Assembly: GCA_023053545.1 (NCBI GenBank)
Contig: JAKZAN010000005.1
Span: 8,928,001 to 8,992,000, forward strand
DNA: 64,000 nucleotides
Reading direction: 5' to 3'
From: Lepidurus packardi
Lineage: Eukaryota; Arthropoda; Branchiopoda; Notostraca; Triopsidae
Numbering within the stretch: position 1 is the first letter of the stretch; every line of letters starts with the position of its first letter. The notes beneath the pieces were generated by a model. It worked only from the letters and a program-made list of their open reading frames with translations. It made no database searches and was not told where the DNA came from. Of this stretch, positions 1 to 12,600 are shown piece by piece. The translations under genes were made by a program, and so were the position numbers.

Positions 1-622
1 CGTTAACCAACCTTTTACATTCCTCGTTGTTCTGGTGTATTATATTCTTAGCGTTTTCGAAATTACAAGAAAGTACGATATCTTTGAAAACGGCGCCGTT
101 TGCCACACTGCTATATTTAGTTAAAGATTTTTTAATTTCGCGCTCGACTCAGCTTTTCGAGGGTACGGACCGCGATCCGCTCGTCAATTACTACCAATTT
201 CCATTCGCGGGTTAAGCCATTAAAGATGGCGGATGGTTGTGTATCAATGTAATTAGTGTTTAAACAAGGGCATTTCTACCTATATTTGAATGGATTTCTA
301 AGTGAAATTAGCTGTTAGACTTAGGATTTATAATGCGTAAGAAATTGGCTCGCGTTTTGAATTGAAAACAAACCGGAAAATCCTCAGTTAGTGTTGGCGG
401 GAGAAGCCGAGCGTTAGCGTCCTCCCTGGGAAACCCCGCCCCCGATCTGAAATCCAAAAGTGCATCATGTTTTGTTAAATTTGTTGTGAATAGCTTTAGG
501 TAAGTCCTCTTTCCCTTCATTTTAAACTCTTTAACAGTCTATTGTGTAGGTCTTAGTCCCGAAATTGGGCGTGGGTTGTGTCGTAGTGCGTGTAAATCAA
601 TTGAAATAAGCAGCAGCAAAGG
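1..622 (+). promoter_or_regulatory. Upstream region and 5' UTR of KMT2C/D
   Basis: This stretch holds no convincing protein gene. A motif AAGATGGCGG at 223-232 matches the YY1/Pleiohomeotic core (AANATGGC), which is common near starts of housekeeping genes. A good splice donor (TTTAG then GTAAGT near 499-504) suggests a 5' UTR intron that ends shortly before the start codon at 623. The promoter assignment is inference from position; no TATA box is evident. Confidence 0.4.
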
Positions 623-3600
623 ATGGATCCCACGAAAGAATTGTCAGACCTACCGCCGTACCAGCCGGATTTGCTGTCCAGCATCGACTCTTCTTTGCTG
701 TTCAGCCATCCCACGATGTTTGGCATAGCTTCTTCACAGCCCAGCCCGAATCCTAGCCTCAGCACCTTCGCTTCAGCCTCCAATTTCCATTTCTCTTCAA
801 ATGGACTCCTAGGCGATGGATCGTCTCCCTTTTCCGCCCTGCAAGGTGCATTTGGCACAAACAGACGAGGCTCTACTGCCACAAAACGAAGTCCGCAAGG
901 CAGAGGGCAACGCACTACAGAATTCCGCGGTGTTGGAAATCGTCGCGGAACGAGTAACACCATGAAGTTGAAAAGATTAGCTAGGTATGCACATATAATA
1001 ACTAAATATGATATACGAAAATGTATATGAAAATTATAAGTGTATCTGAAAATTACTTTTTTATTGTGCTAGTGGGTATGGAAAAGGCATTGGACGTGTA
1101 GCTAGAAGGAGTTTGGATAGTTTATCCAGTGTGGGAGGTTCCAGTCTAGAGTTCGGCTGCCAGGATGAATCCCTAGAGGCTGTGAATGAAAAAGGGAATC
1201 TTTTAGATGATTCTATTGAAGTGGAGGAACAGTGGTAAGTTTTCCTATAATAATTTTCTATAAATTTGGTGTTAAAACTGGGTCTATAATATATGGCAGG
1301 GCGGGCAAAATTTGTGCCCTTTGCTGTCACAGTGAACGCAGTCAACTAGGCCAAGGCGAGTTGGTCCGTTTAGAAATCCCTGTAGAGCACGAGATCATGA
1401 AACAAGCCTACAAAAGTATTTCTTTAGCGGAAGACTCGAGTTCGAATGGCGAAAAACTACTCAAGCCTCCCACTCTACCTAAAAAACCTCGTCTTTCAAT
1501 CAAAAGCAGGTATATCAATCAAAAGCAAATCAAGAGCAGGCCCTTTCCTCCTTTGCGTCACATTTTCGAGTGTTTTTTTTTTGGTGCTATTTTTTGCTAC
1601 CTACTAATACTTTCGTAGGCGTTCTAGTTCGGTGGCTGGCGAAGCATCCTTGTCGGAACTCCAAGAAGAGCTGAACATGGTCGGATATAGTGAAGAACCC
1701 GATCTAGCTTCTGTGTTTGAACCTACAGGTTACTTAATTTGACGATTTTCACAGATCTGTTCTAATTTTATGTGTTTAGGGCATTTTTACGTTCATCATT
1801 GGTGTGGCATGTGGTGTGTGGGCGGGGCCTCGGCACCAGCTTCTTTTCCCAGTCCTTTGCAATTAGCCTTAGTCATTGGACAGTGCGTTTCGAGACGTTG
1901 CAACTATTGTTCGGGTCTTGGAGCTAGTTTGCCTTGCGCGTACCCCAACTGTGCACAAAGTTTCCATTGGCCTTGCGCAATAGCCTCGGGCTCATTCCTC
2001 AGTCTCAAGACTTGGTCTATGCACTGTCCCGAGCACGTTCATCAGGGTTCTGTTGAAGGTACTACAATAAAGACGAAAAAAGAAAAATCTTCTCTGTTTA
2101 GGAAAGAAAGATTCATTTTTCGATTTAATTTGACGTGTGTAATGACAAACCCTCTTGCTTTAGCTAAAGGTGACGGAGTTTGTAGCTCTTGTGGTGTTCC
2201 TGGAGAGGTGACCAATTTGGTGGGCTGTATTACCTGTGGGAACCATTGGCATGGGTCGTGTATAGGTCTGAGTGTGGCACCACATATGCGTGTGGCTTGG
2301 CAGTGCACGGATTGTAAAGTTTGCGTGGGCTGTCGAACAGTGGGAGACGATAGCAAGATGCTCATTTGCGACGCGTGCGATAAAAGCTACCATCCTTACT
2401 GTGTACGACCGCTTTTGTCCAATATCCCCAAAATGGGCTGGAAGTGCAAGGTAATATGCACTTCTTATTCACTTTTTATTGGCCAATTTAAAATTGATTA
2501 TCGAAGAGACGTTCTACATTAGCCGCGTTCGTTTTGACGAAAGGTTAAGCCGACTTCAAAGTCTACCCAAGACTTGCGCGTATAAGCGTTCGAGATGGGT
2601 AAACTTTAGGCTTACAAGCGTTTTATTTATTTAGTTGACTTAAACTTTGAAAGTCGACGTTTAGTTTTGGTCTCAGGTCAGGCAAGTCTATGACGAGTAT
2701 TCATGTGCAGAGACTTAAACTTAACCCCGCCCCCTTGTTTATTTATTTCCTTTGGTTATCACGCGCATGCCGAGACTGCGCACTTTTAAAAAATACGCTA
2801 GTTTTAATATACTTTATTTGGTTTTTTAATTATTTTCATTGGCAATCGACAATTTTTTCATGGAAGTATTGAATTTTGGGACAAGAAGATCGTAAGTTGC
2901 AAGAAGATCAAGACAAGAAGATCGTAAGTTGCAAACAAACAATGGGGAGAGAATTATCCCGTCAAAGTCTTCCTCAGCCACATCTTCAATTGTCCGGATA
3001 ATACTAAAAACTGATTGAAGAATGGAAGCAATTAACTGCCCGTAGAATAAAACAATAAGTTGCTATGCAAATCCATACTCGAAAATCGAACAATTCGTAC
3101 ATTGTTTAGTTTTGACAAGCACTGCCCCATGGGTAGAGAAATTGTAAACTTTATGCGTATAACCGTTCGTTTTGGACTCCGAGACTTAAAAGTCGACTTC
3201 CGTAAACTTTCAAAGCTTAGATTAAAATGAACGCTTATAAGCGTAAGTCAAAGAAGTTTGGCTAGTCTAAGGTTAAGTCAAAGTTTAAGTTCGTACAAAA
3301 CGAACGCGGCTATTGTTATAAGCACACTTTCTTGGACTGGAATGAAAGTTATTATGATCATATCCATCTTTGATGAGCGGATTCATGCTTTTGTACTTTC
3401 TTGCTAGAATTGTCGCGTTTGTGGTGATTGTGGATCCAGGGCGCCTGGCTCGGGTCCTTCCTCGCGTTGGCACGCCTGTTTTAGCGTTTGCGATTCCTGT
3501 TACCAGCAGCGAAATAAAGGCGCAGCTTGTCCTTTATGTGGAAAAGCGTATCGACACTCCCAGCGCGAAATGACCCATTGCAACGTGTGTCGGAAGTACG

Positions 3601-6600
3601 TCCACGCTTCTTGCGATCCAGAAGCGGATCGTTTGCTCTGCGCTCGCAAGAAAGAGCTCAATCCAGATTACGAGTATCAGTGCCCTGTTTGTAAAGCTGG
3701 AGGGGGGTCTTCTACTCCTAAAGTTCCTCTATTGGGAGTGAAAAAAGAGCTGATTTTAGGTAACTTAACTTACAAATTCAATTCGAAATTTTTCCAAATT
3801 TTAATTCTGGGTCTTCTACGCCGTCTAGGGGATGAAGATGAGTTTACGAGGGTTTCGGATGTACTAACACCTAGTGAAGAGTCCTCTATGAGCATGGATG
3901 TGGATTTGGAAAAGGTAAACATTCTGAATATTTTATGTACTAGTTTTTAATATTTTTAAATTTGTTTTATTTTGCAGCTTTGGAGAGATGTGGATGAAAG
4001 CGGGAAAGGAAGTGGGGGTAAAGGGAAACCAGGATTGAGTACAGGTGGTGGGAAAGGCGGGGCTGGGAGGAAACGAATGCCCCTTGGGCGACCAAAAGGG
4101 GCGGGGAAAACGGCAGCGGTATGGAATCAATCCACGGTTCAGTCTTCTTTTCAGAAACGGTCCAAACCTGCCGATTTTGGGAAGAAACGAGGGCCCAAAC
4201 CCAAAATGAGGGGGGTTTTTGGCGCCCCAGGAGTTGCCCTTCAAGTAAAACGTCATTGCTATATCCTAATTTGCAATTTTTTTTCTTCATTCTCTTGTTG
4301 ATTTACATATTTAGTTTTTTCATTATTCACTAATTCATATCTTGATTCCGTGCAGAGACCGACTGGAGAGGCAACAGGGCGAGATGAGGAACCGGGAACG
4401 GAAAATAAGCTTGTTTTGTGCTCTTCGCAAGACGAATTCGTTTTGGGACAAGATGTTTGCGTTTTATGTGGCGCCTTGGGATTGGACGCAGAGGGGAGGC
4501 TTATTAGCTGTGCGCAGTGTGGGCAGTGCTTCCATCCGTACTGCGCCAACGTGAAACTGAGCAAAGTTTTGCTTACCAAAGGCTGGCGCTGCTTGGAGTG
4601 CACGGTTTGCGAGGGATGTGGCCAGCGCAATGATGAAGCAAGGCTTTTGCTATGCGACGACTGCGACATTTCTTACCATATTTATTGTATGGACCCGCCC
4701 CTCGAAAACGTTCCACCTGGCAATTGGAAATGCAAATGGTAAGATCCCCTTTTCATACAAATTTTCTTGAAATTCTCAATCTGTGCGTTGCTCGTACTTT
4801 TTACCTATTCAAATACTCTTGGTTACGGCTCCCATATACCTTAGCTCGGTATAGGCGATTAGCGTGGGGAATTTTGGAACACTTTTGAGAAAACCAGTAC
4901 ACTTCAGGAAAAACTTCTTTGACAGTAACTTTGAGCTTGCTAACGGGTAGTGCACAATCAATGCACATTTTTTTCCGTTGAGTAATAAATTAGTCATATG
5001 CAAATGAAGTTTGCAACTATGAGAAATACGTTACGTAAAAATCTGTCCTTTGTCTGTGCACTAGCTGCTAATAAAATAAAACTTGTTTTAGTTTGCTTTC
5101 AAATCTGACTAGCCGTTTTCGAGAAGTCTTGTTCCGAAAGTTCGACGACTTGATTTGGGTATTGGGCTGCTACAGTAAACTGTGGTGACTTTTGCAGAAG
5201 CAAAATAAGCGTAGAAACTGTGCCGGCAATTAGCAATATATTTCTTTTCTTACTTTCTTGCGCAAGGCTTTCGCAAATGAGTGGCTCATTTCAAAGTTGG
5301 TATTGGTACCACCGTACCTCCGCGTCGGTTTTCTTTCTGGTTTCAGTGTTACGATTGGTTAGGTTAGGTTACGTTAAGCTGGGTTAGGTTTGGTTCAGGG
5401 ATTTTCTGAGAAGTTTTTTTCGTTGCACTTTGGAGGGGGACAGCAGAGCCAAGAGTCAACGCGGAGGAACCACTTCCCCTCCAAAGTGCAACTCAGTAGC
5501 TCTTTGAGAACGCATGTATCGTTGCACTTTGGAGGGAACAGCAGCGCTATAGATCGGTGGGGTGGTACCAATAGCTTCGTATTGGTTCAATCAAACAGCG
5601 CTTTGGATGCGAAACAGACGATTTCATCCAAGATGAAGGAGGCGCCCAGCGATCCGCAGCAAATTATGCGAGAGCTTTGTATGGCTTTTACGCCGCAGGG
5701 TGCTTAGAACCATAAGAATGACCTAAGCTAAACTTGACCTAACCTAAACCTTCAATTCAACATGCGTCTCTCAAGCAGTAGTCATTTCAAACGGCCGGGA
5801 TAGCCAGTGCTAGTATACACAGCACTGCATGATTGAGCTCTTTGTCTTTCGCAAAACCAACAGGTTCTCCAGTTTCGGAAATCCGAGATAAAAATGACAC
5901 TAGTGTGTATTATGGTTTCAAAACGTTCTCGGAAAACGAATGACAAACGGGTGTCACCCGAATTCAAAAATGGTAGTTGGATTGTAAATACATTAGTTTA
6001 GGTTAGGTTAAGTTAGGATAGGTTAGGTTAGTTTAGGTTTGATTAGGTTAGGTTAGTTTAGGTTTGATTAGGTTAGGTTAGCTTAGGTTAGGTTATTAAG
6101 TTAGGTTAGATTAGGTTAGCTTCACGATTCTCATCAATTTTCGTTGATGAGAGTCGCTAAAATTTGAATTTTCTTTCACTCCACTAGCTGAAAAAAGAAG
6201 AATTCATTGTTGGCCAATGACACACTAGTGTCACGTTTGACCCAGGGACACTTTACGTACGTATGTAACTAAATCCGGAGAACGTGTTGCGCAAAACAGT
6301 AACACACATCACTGCCATCTGTGACTTTTTCCTATCAATAAGCTAAGGTATATGGGAGCCTAAGAGGAAAGTTTAAGGCGTAAACTAACCTAAGCTTAAT
6401 CATAATTAAAATAATAATAATAACAAAAATGCTAATGATAAAAATTCAAGTAAAACTTTTATTAGAATGCTAAATAAAAATAATAATCAAAACTTTCATA
6501 ATTTAAATAGTAATGAAAAACAAGTAATAATAGCAAATAAATAATAAAAAAAAGCTAAGACAAGGTACTGTACATGTTAAATGGGCCTAACGTAAAAGAA

Positions 6601-9600
6601 ACTTTGTTTTAGGTGTGCAATATGTACAGTATGTGGTAGTCAAGATCCTGGTCCCAACGCCAGTTGGCAAGATTCATATAGCAAATGCGGCGCCTGTGCA
6701 TCCCTGACGCACTGTCCCGTCTGCGCAAGCGCGTATGTCGACGCGGAGTTACTAATCCAATGTACTTCTTGCGACCGATGGCTCCATAGTCAGTGCGATT
6801 CCATCCGGAACGAGAACGACGCCGAAATCTGCTCGGCGCAGGATTACCAATGTGTGCTCTGTCGTCCCGCCGAAGTTCCACCGCCCCACTTACTCGCGCC
6901 ACCTGCTCCGTTACCTCCTACCTTAAAACTTGCCATTACCACGCCTCCTCTTCCTCCCAGTCCACCCGTAACAAGTCTTTCAGCCCAAGCCACTCCTACC
7001 ACACCGAAACCTTCCCTCTCCACCACCCCAATATTAGCTCCGCCTCCAAGTCCTTCCCAATACGTCATCGACGGAGTCGCTCTATCCGAAACAGGCATGC
7101 GCCATCTGCAAAGCCTGAGATTAACTGATACACCCCGCCGGCGCATGCGCAAGACCAAAGGACAGCTTTCCAACGATTCTGACGCGATTTGGGCGACGAT
7201 CGAATCGGTCGTCTCGGGCGGCGTGGCTCGAACTAGCGGCGATTTCGAGAACGACAAAGATGGAGAGGGAGAAGAAATGGATATGCCCAAAGATGGGACA
7301 ATTTTGCAGCCAAGGGAAGATGGCCGGTTACCGGAAGTACCCGAAGGATACTCCGTGGTGCAGGGCGAAGGCGGCGTTTTGATTTTGAGGAAAAAACGGC
7401 AGCGGAATTTGCAGAAACTGGGGATTGGTGGCTTCCAACTACGTCGTCCTTGGGCGCGAACCAAAGAAGACGAAAATGCCAGTAATAATGAAGGTGAAAA
7501 CGTCGGGGGAGGAGCTAAAGAAGGTGCCAACGCAGCGGCGAGCTGTAGCGTGCCAAGCGCAGAAGGCGATAAACCGAAAAGAAAGATGCAGAGAAGGAAA
7601 ACTAAGACTAATCGCTTGGCGGAATCGTATCCTTCGTACTTGCAAGAAGCGTTTTTTGGGAAAGAATTGTTGGACGTGAAGAAAGAGGAATCCTCCGCCG
7701 AGTCTGATAAGGAGGAAGTGGCCTTGGTGCCAGAGAAAACTGTTTCTGTGATTCATCTCTCGAAGGTAGGTAGTGACTAGTGAGCCAACGAAAATTTGGA
7801 ATATTCATTGATTTTGTTATTTTTTTTTCGGATATGAATATTTTTTTATTTATAATTTTTTTTCTGTTTTGTTTGGTTTTTTTAGTCTTTTGTTTAGTTT
7901 TTGGTTTTTATTATTATTATTTTTTTATTGAATTATTAATGTCTTTGAATATTAAATAATGTACTATTCTTTAAGGATGAATTGGCGATATTGGAGTCGT
8001 TGAAGATGAGAAATGACCCTGAGTATCGGCGACAACAATTACTAGCTCGTGCGCAGCAAAATATAGCGTTTCCCAAACCAGCTCCTCCTCCTCATGCGCC
8101 GATATTTGGGAACAGCAGAGGATCTTCCAGTGATTGTGCGGGTCCTCCCACCCCTCGCCTTAGTCAAGATTCCTTGAAAGTAAGTTAAAAGTTGGAAAAA
8201 AGGATTGTGAAAGAACAACATTGTTTAATGAATTATAATTGTTAGGAATGTTTTTAGATTTTTTTTAAAATTAGTTTAAATTAATTTCAAAATTTTGTAA
8301 AATATTAATTTTAAAAAAACATGTGTAAAACTTGTAATTGTTAGGAATGGTTTTAGAATTTTTTTAATTCGTTTAAGTTAATTTCAAAATTTTGTAAAAT
8401 ATTAATTTAAAAAAACATGTGTAAAAGACATTTAACTATTTTTTTAAGCGCGAGGAGGAAGATGACGACGATGGAGATGATGAAGCAGATGACACCTTGA
8501 AAGATCTTTTGCCCCCCGATCTTCTCGATCCGGACGATTTGGTTGATTCCATCATGAAAGAAGCGGAAGTGGAAGATCGTGCACATATAGGCAAAGCTCA
8601 CAATGGTACATTCAAGAAGCATATAAGGCTTCATATTCAAATTAAAGCTCATTAATTTATGTTGAATTCATTTTTAAAAAATTTCTAGATTCTCGGGGAA
8701 TAAGGAAAGATGAGTTGAGTGATTTACTGGATGGTTTGGACCCTGGTTTGCCTACGATGGATTCCAAGGACGTAGAAGATCTATTTAAGGGAGTTTTGAC
8801 GGATGAGTCGCAAGAATCACAGGATTCAAGCCTTTTGTCCATGACGGCCACTCCTCCACCCACTCAGCTCAGTATTTATCCCAGTACGAGCAACACGGGA
8901 CGCAATAACTTGCCTCCAGGGTCAATTCCGGGCAACAACGGACAAGTCCCGCCCCCTTTGCATCCTAATTTGAATCCGCAAGCTTCTTTGTCGCGAGTTA
9001 TGGCCCCACAGAGCAATCCTGCCAGTTCTTCTCCTTCACCTTACCCATCTACCTCGGATCAAAACAGTCCTGGCTTTAGTCCCGCCTTCTCGGAGCCGCC
9101 CAGTCCCTGGCCCGCAGGAGGTGCAGGCATGGGCGGAGATTCAGAGTCCGAACCGGGTCCAATCGCGTCGGCCAACCAACGGAATGCTCTTAAATGGGAG
9201 GTGGATGAAGCTTTAGGGACCAGTGCCACCATTTCGGCTGTGCTGTATGCCAACACGAATCACCCAGAACTGAAACGAGATTATCCTGGTAAATTTCTTT
9301 GTATTGCATCTTTCTAATTGATGTTATATTAGTTAATTTGGGTATTAATGCTGTTTTCTTCTCCAGATTGGAATAATCGTTGGAAGCAAATTGCGAAAAT
9401 TTGGCGAGGTTTACCGCCAGAGAAAAAGGCGCCGTTTTTGCAAAAAGCGAGGGAAAATCGTGCCACTATGCGTCTTCAGAAGCAAAATCAGGTACTTTAT
9501 GCTTTTCGAACCTTAGGTTGGTATGTGTCGTTGCTGCAATCGGTGTGTGTCAAGAATGGGTGATCTAGCAAGGCAGCTTAAGGCTCTTATTTTCCTAGAT

Positions 9601-12600
9601 TAATCGAAGACAACTCAATCTTAATTAAGGCAATCTAAGACTTTTCTAACTTTTCTATTAGAAAATTACTACTTAATATGGATTTAAAAAAAAAGCTTGG
9701 CACAAGTTTGTTTGAAAAATCCAGGAAACTTCTCTTTTTTAATCTCTATAATTCGTTTGTCATTTTTTAAGGATAAATTATGCTAGTTACATTTTTAATC
9801 TCATGTTTCTTTATTATGTGTTTTTGGAATTTATTTTACTTAAGGTTGTGTTCACTTTCTTTCATTTTTATTCCATTTTACTTCCTTTTTAAATGAAGAA
9901 TTTTTTAAAAATATTTTAATACATTTTATTGTGATTTTACATAAGAGAGCCTTAAACTGCCAAGAGCACAAAAATAATGGGAATTAGAGAATCGTTCTGG
10001 TAGCAACAGAGTGCGTCTGCGTGGGTTTGGTTTGGGGTTTTGTCCTGTTTCCTTTTCTTGTGGTATGGGCTAGTGTTTCTACAAGGGCGTGTCTTGGTTT
10101 CTCTTGGGGCACTCACCTTCTTACCCCCTGAAATTAACTTGACAATTTTTATCCTAAAAATGGAATTTCCCTCCCAATTTTCTCCTCTTTCTTTCTCTCT
10201 TTCTCTCGCACCACATCACATCGTCGTTCCTCTAGTCTGGGAGCACCGTTGCAGGAGAAACAACAGTAGTGAACACACCTCCTGGCCCGAGTCCCTCCCC
10301 GCCCTTATCCCCACTAGCTCTGCCCCTTCCCCACCCTTCAGAAGAGGAAATCATTGTTGCACCTGCGCCGCAGCAACAACAGCAAATTCCTGCTACCAGA
10401 ATCACCCGTCCACCTATTCGCCCCATGCTTTCGACCTCTACAGTGCACTGGGGCGGTGGAGGAGGGGCTAATAAGGAAGAAGGGCTAAATGGGGTGACGC
10501 CCACCTTGGAAAACCCTGCGAATGGAAATGGAGCCCATTTAGGCCCTGATTTACATATCCGAGTACTCACGCCCTCGGAAATTATGCGTACTTTACCTCC
10601 GTCTTTGGGGACGCCCGAAGCGGTGTCTCTAGAAGCCAGTAAACCGATGCTATCAGCCATGAAAGGGCCGTCACGGCTGGTGGGTGGCTTGGAAATTAAT
10701 TTTTTTTCTATTGGTGGATCTCTTTTTTCGTTGGCGGAAACGCATGCGCAGTATTTTTTTTTTCAGCACTGGATTAACTCACTAATCTCATTCGTTTCCT
10801 TTATTTTTCGTCTTGTGGTTGTTGTACTTGTGGTCGTGATGGGATTTTTTTTTATTTTTACGAACGTAAGGATATTGTGGATTTATATGTTTTTCTGGGG
10901 GGCAATTGTTTTGCAGGATACCGAAGTTAAAGCTGCGCCTGCACCTAAAAGGCCAATGAATGAAAGCGACCAAGAACGACAGTGGAAACTCATGCAAGCT
11001 ATGCGACAACATCAGCAAGTTGTGCCGGATCTGACCCGACCGTTAGGTATGAAATGAATTACTATTTTCTTTCGTTTTGGATTCAAGGTACAGTAGATAC
11101 CCCTTATTGTGATCACTGGTTATAGAATGAACCGCTTTCTGGAATCTAATTTTGAATTACCGATTCAAAATGATAAAATTCCTAGGATTTAATCGGTTAC
11201 TAGAATCATACTTTCGGATATTAGAATCAATTTCACAAGAATCTTTACATGTACAGCAACGAAACTACGGTAGTGATTGCTACAAGGACTTGACCTATTG
11301 ACTTGCATATTGACCAATGCTCTTACGTCGTTTTAACCAATCCTGTCATTTCCAGCCTACTACTACGCTTAGGGGGAAATCACTTCTTAACTCCCCAATC
11401 AATTAAATGCGCATGTTATTCAATTAAATGACCAGTTCGTTTAATTGACCGGGAAATTAAAAGGGATACCATGTTGGGACCCTACCTAAATGTTGGAGTC
11501 GGCTTCAAAGGCGCAGTGTTAATTGTGTTTTCGACGTATGGTTATATAAAATGACGACGAACAAGAGAAGCATTGATTTAAATGTTAAAGAGAAGTTCCG
11601 GCTAATTGAAACTTATGCCAAGTTAAGTTTAAAAGATTTGCCACAAAGGGAAGCGGCTTTTAGGTCAGGAATTCCTCAGTCATCTCTATCAGGATTGTTG
11701 AAAACTCGTTACGAACTAAACAATAGTGGTTGTAGTGAATCTGGGAAAAGGAAACGTGTGGGAAAGTGTTAAAAAGTAGATTATGCTTTGTTTCTTTGAT
11801 TTAAATAAGCCAGTGCGATTCACGCGCCGATTAATTGTAGCATTCTTTTGTATATTTCCGACATTCGATTCTTAGAATCTCCGCTTAATATAATCAATAT
11901 TCACTTGAGAAACGTGATCGCAACAAGCGGCATCTACTATATTTGTGTTATTTAGTTTTTATTTAAATTGTATATGTTAGTATGTTTATGTATGTATTTT
12001 TTGTGTTCATTATAATAGGGGAGACGCCAATGACTAGTCCGCAGGAAGGAACACCTTACGGACTGCCTCGCATGGCGTTTACCCCGCCTATTCAAGTGTC
12101 CAGGGTTCGCACTCCCGGGCCCGATTTCGTGCGACCGCCCATGACTGACGCCTTTAGTATGCTGCCACGAGGGGGAGAAGACAAGCCTCGCCCAGAAATG
12201 TTAGTAAAACAAGAAGTTGAAGGCACCCAACCACCCCTTCCACCCCATCAGCAGCAATTACTGCATCTGTTGAGAGCACCAGGCGCGGATGGGAACGTCG
12301 TAGCATTCCGACAACCGTTACCTCCTTCACAAGCACAAAACATGCGTTTGCCTATTCGAATGCCCTCAAACGGCGGTCAGCAAATGGAGTTTCGACATCC
12401 AGCGCAAATTCCGAACACCATGGACCCCCGTTTCTCGGTAAAATCTGGGTCTAAGTGTTGTTCTGTTTAAAAAAATCTATTTTTAAAGGAACATTTTTCT
12501 TTTTTAAGAAAAAGAAAGTCTTCTTTTCCTTTTATCTTTAATTTTTTCCTTTCATTTTTTATTAATTTCAGGATTATTTAATTATTAGTGTTTTATTTAC

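Larger units (their letters stand above)
4827..6360. mobile_element. TIR element, copy 1 of a TTAA-type family, with nested insertions
   Basis: The left end GGCTCCCATATACCTTAGCT (4827-4846) is the exact inverse of the right end at 6341-6360. The same ends recur at 13.5 and 45.9 kb, where the flanks read TTAA; here they have drifted to TTAC and CTAA. The interior has a nested element near 5302-5572 and TTAGG-like tracts. A segment around 5935-6240 (GACAAACGGGTG..., GACACACTAGTGTC-like) reappears inverted in the 45.9-kb copy. No transposase is recognisable. It fills most of the KMT2C/D intron 4739-6612. Confidence 0.75.
3408..7765 (+). other. KMT2C/D second PHD cluster and conserved linker
   Basis: Residues about 470-1217 across five exons. 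CRVCGDC...CSVCDSCY, then CNVCRKYVHASCD, forms one PHD. A basic Gly/Pro/Lys-rich stretch follows at 3978-4244. Exon 4356-4738 carries CVLCGALG...CFHPYC and CEGCGQRN...CDDCDISYHIYCMDPPL, two adjacent PHDs. Exon 6613-7765 opens with another (CTVCGSQDPGP...CTSCDRWLHSQC) and runs into a Pro-rich region and a conserved segment (VIDGVALSETGMRHLQSL). The 1.87-kb intron at 4739-6612 is filled by a transposon and splits this block. Confidence 0.85.

Noticed and set aside
5995..6120. True telomere or assembly end
   Set aside because: The TTAGG units are degenerate and enclosed by transposon and exon sequence on both sides.
6844..7530. 228-codon open frame on the minus strand
   Set aside because: It lies opposite a KMT2C/D exon that has PHD homology and correct phases on the plus strand; the minus frame shows no domain.
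10917..11018. Minus-strand frame overlapping 10788-11018
   Set aside because: It is antisense to a phase-matched KMT2C/D exon and its T-rich intron.
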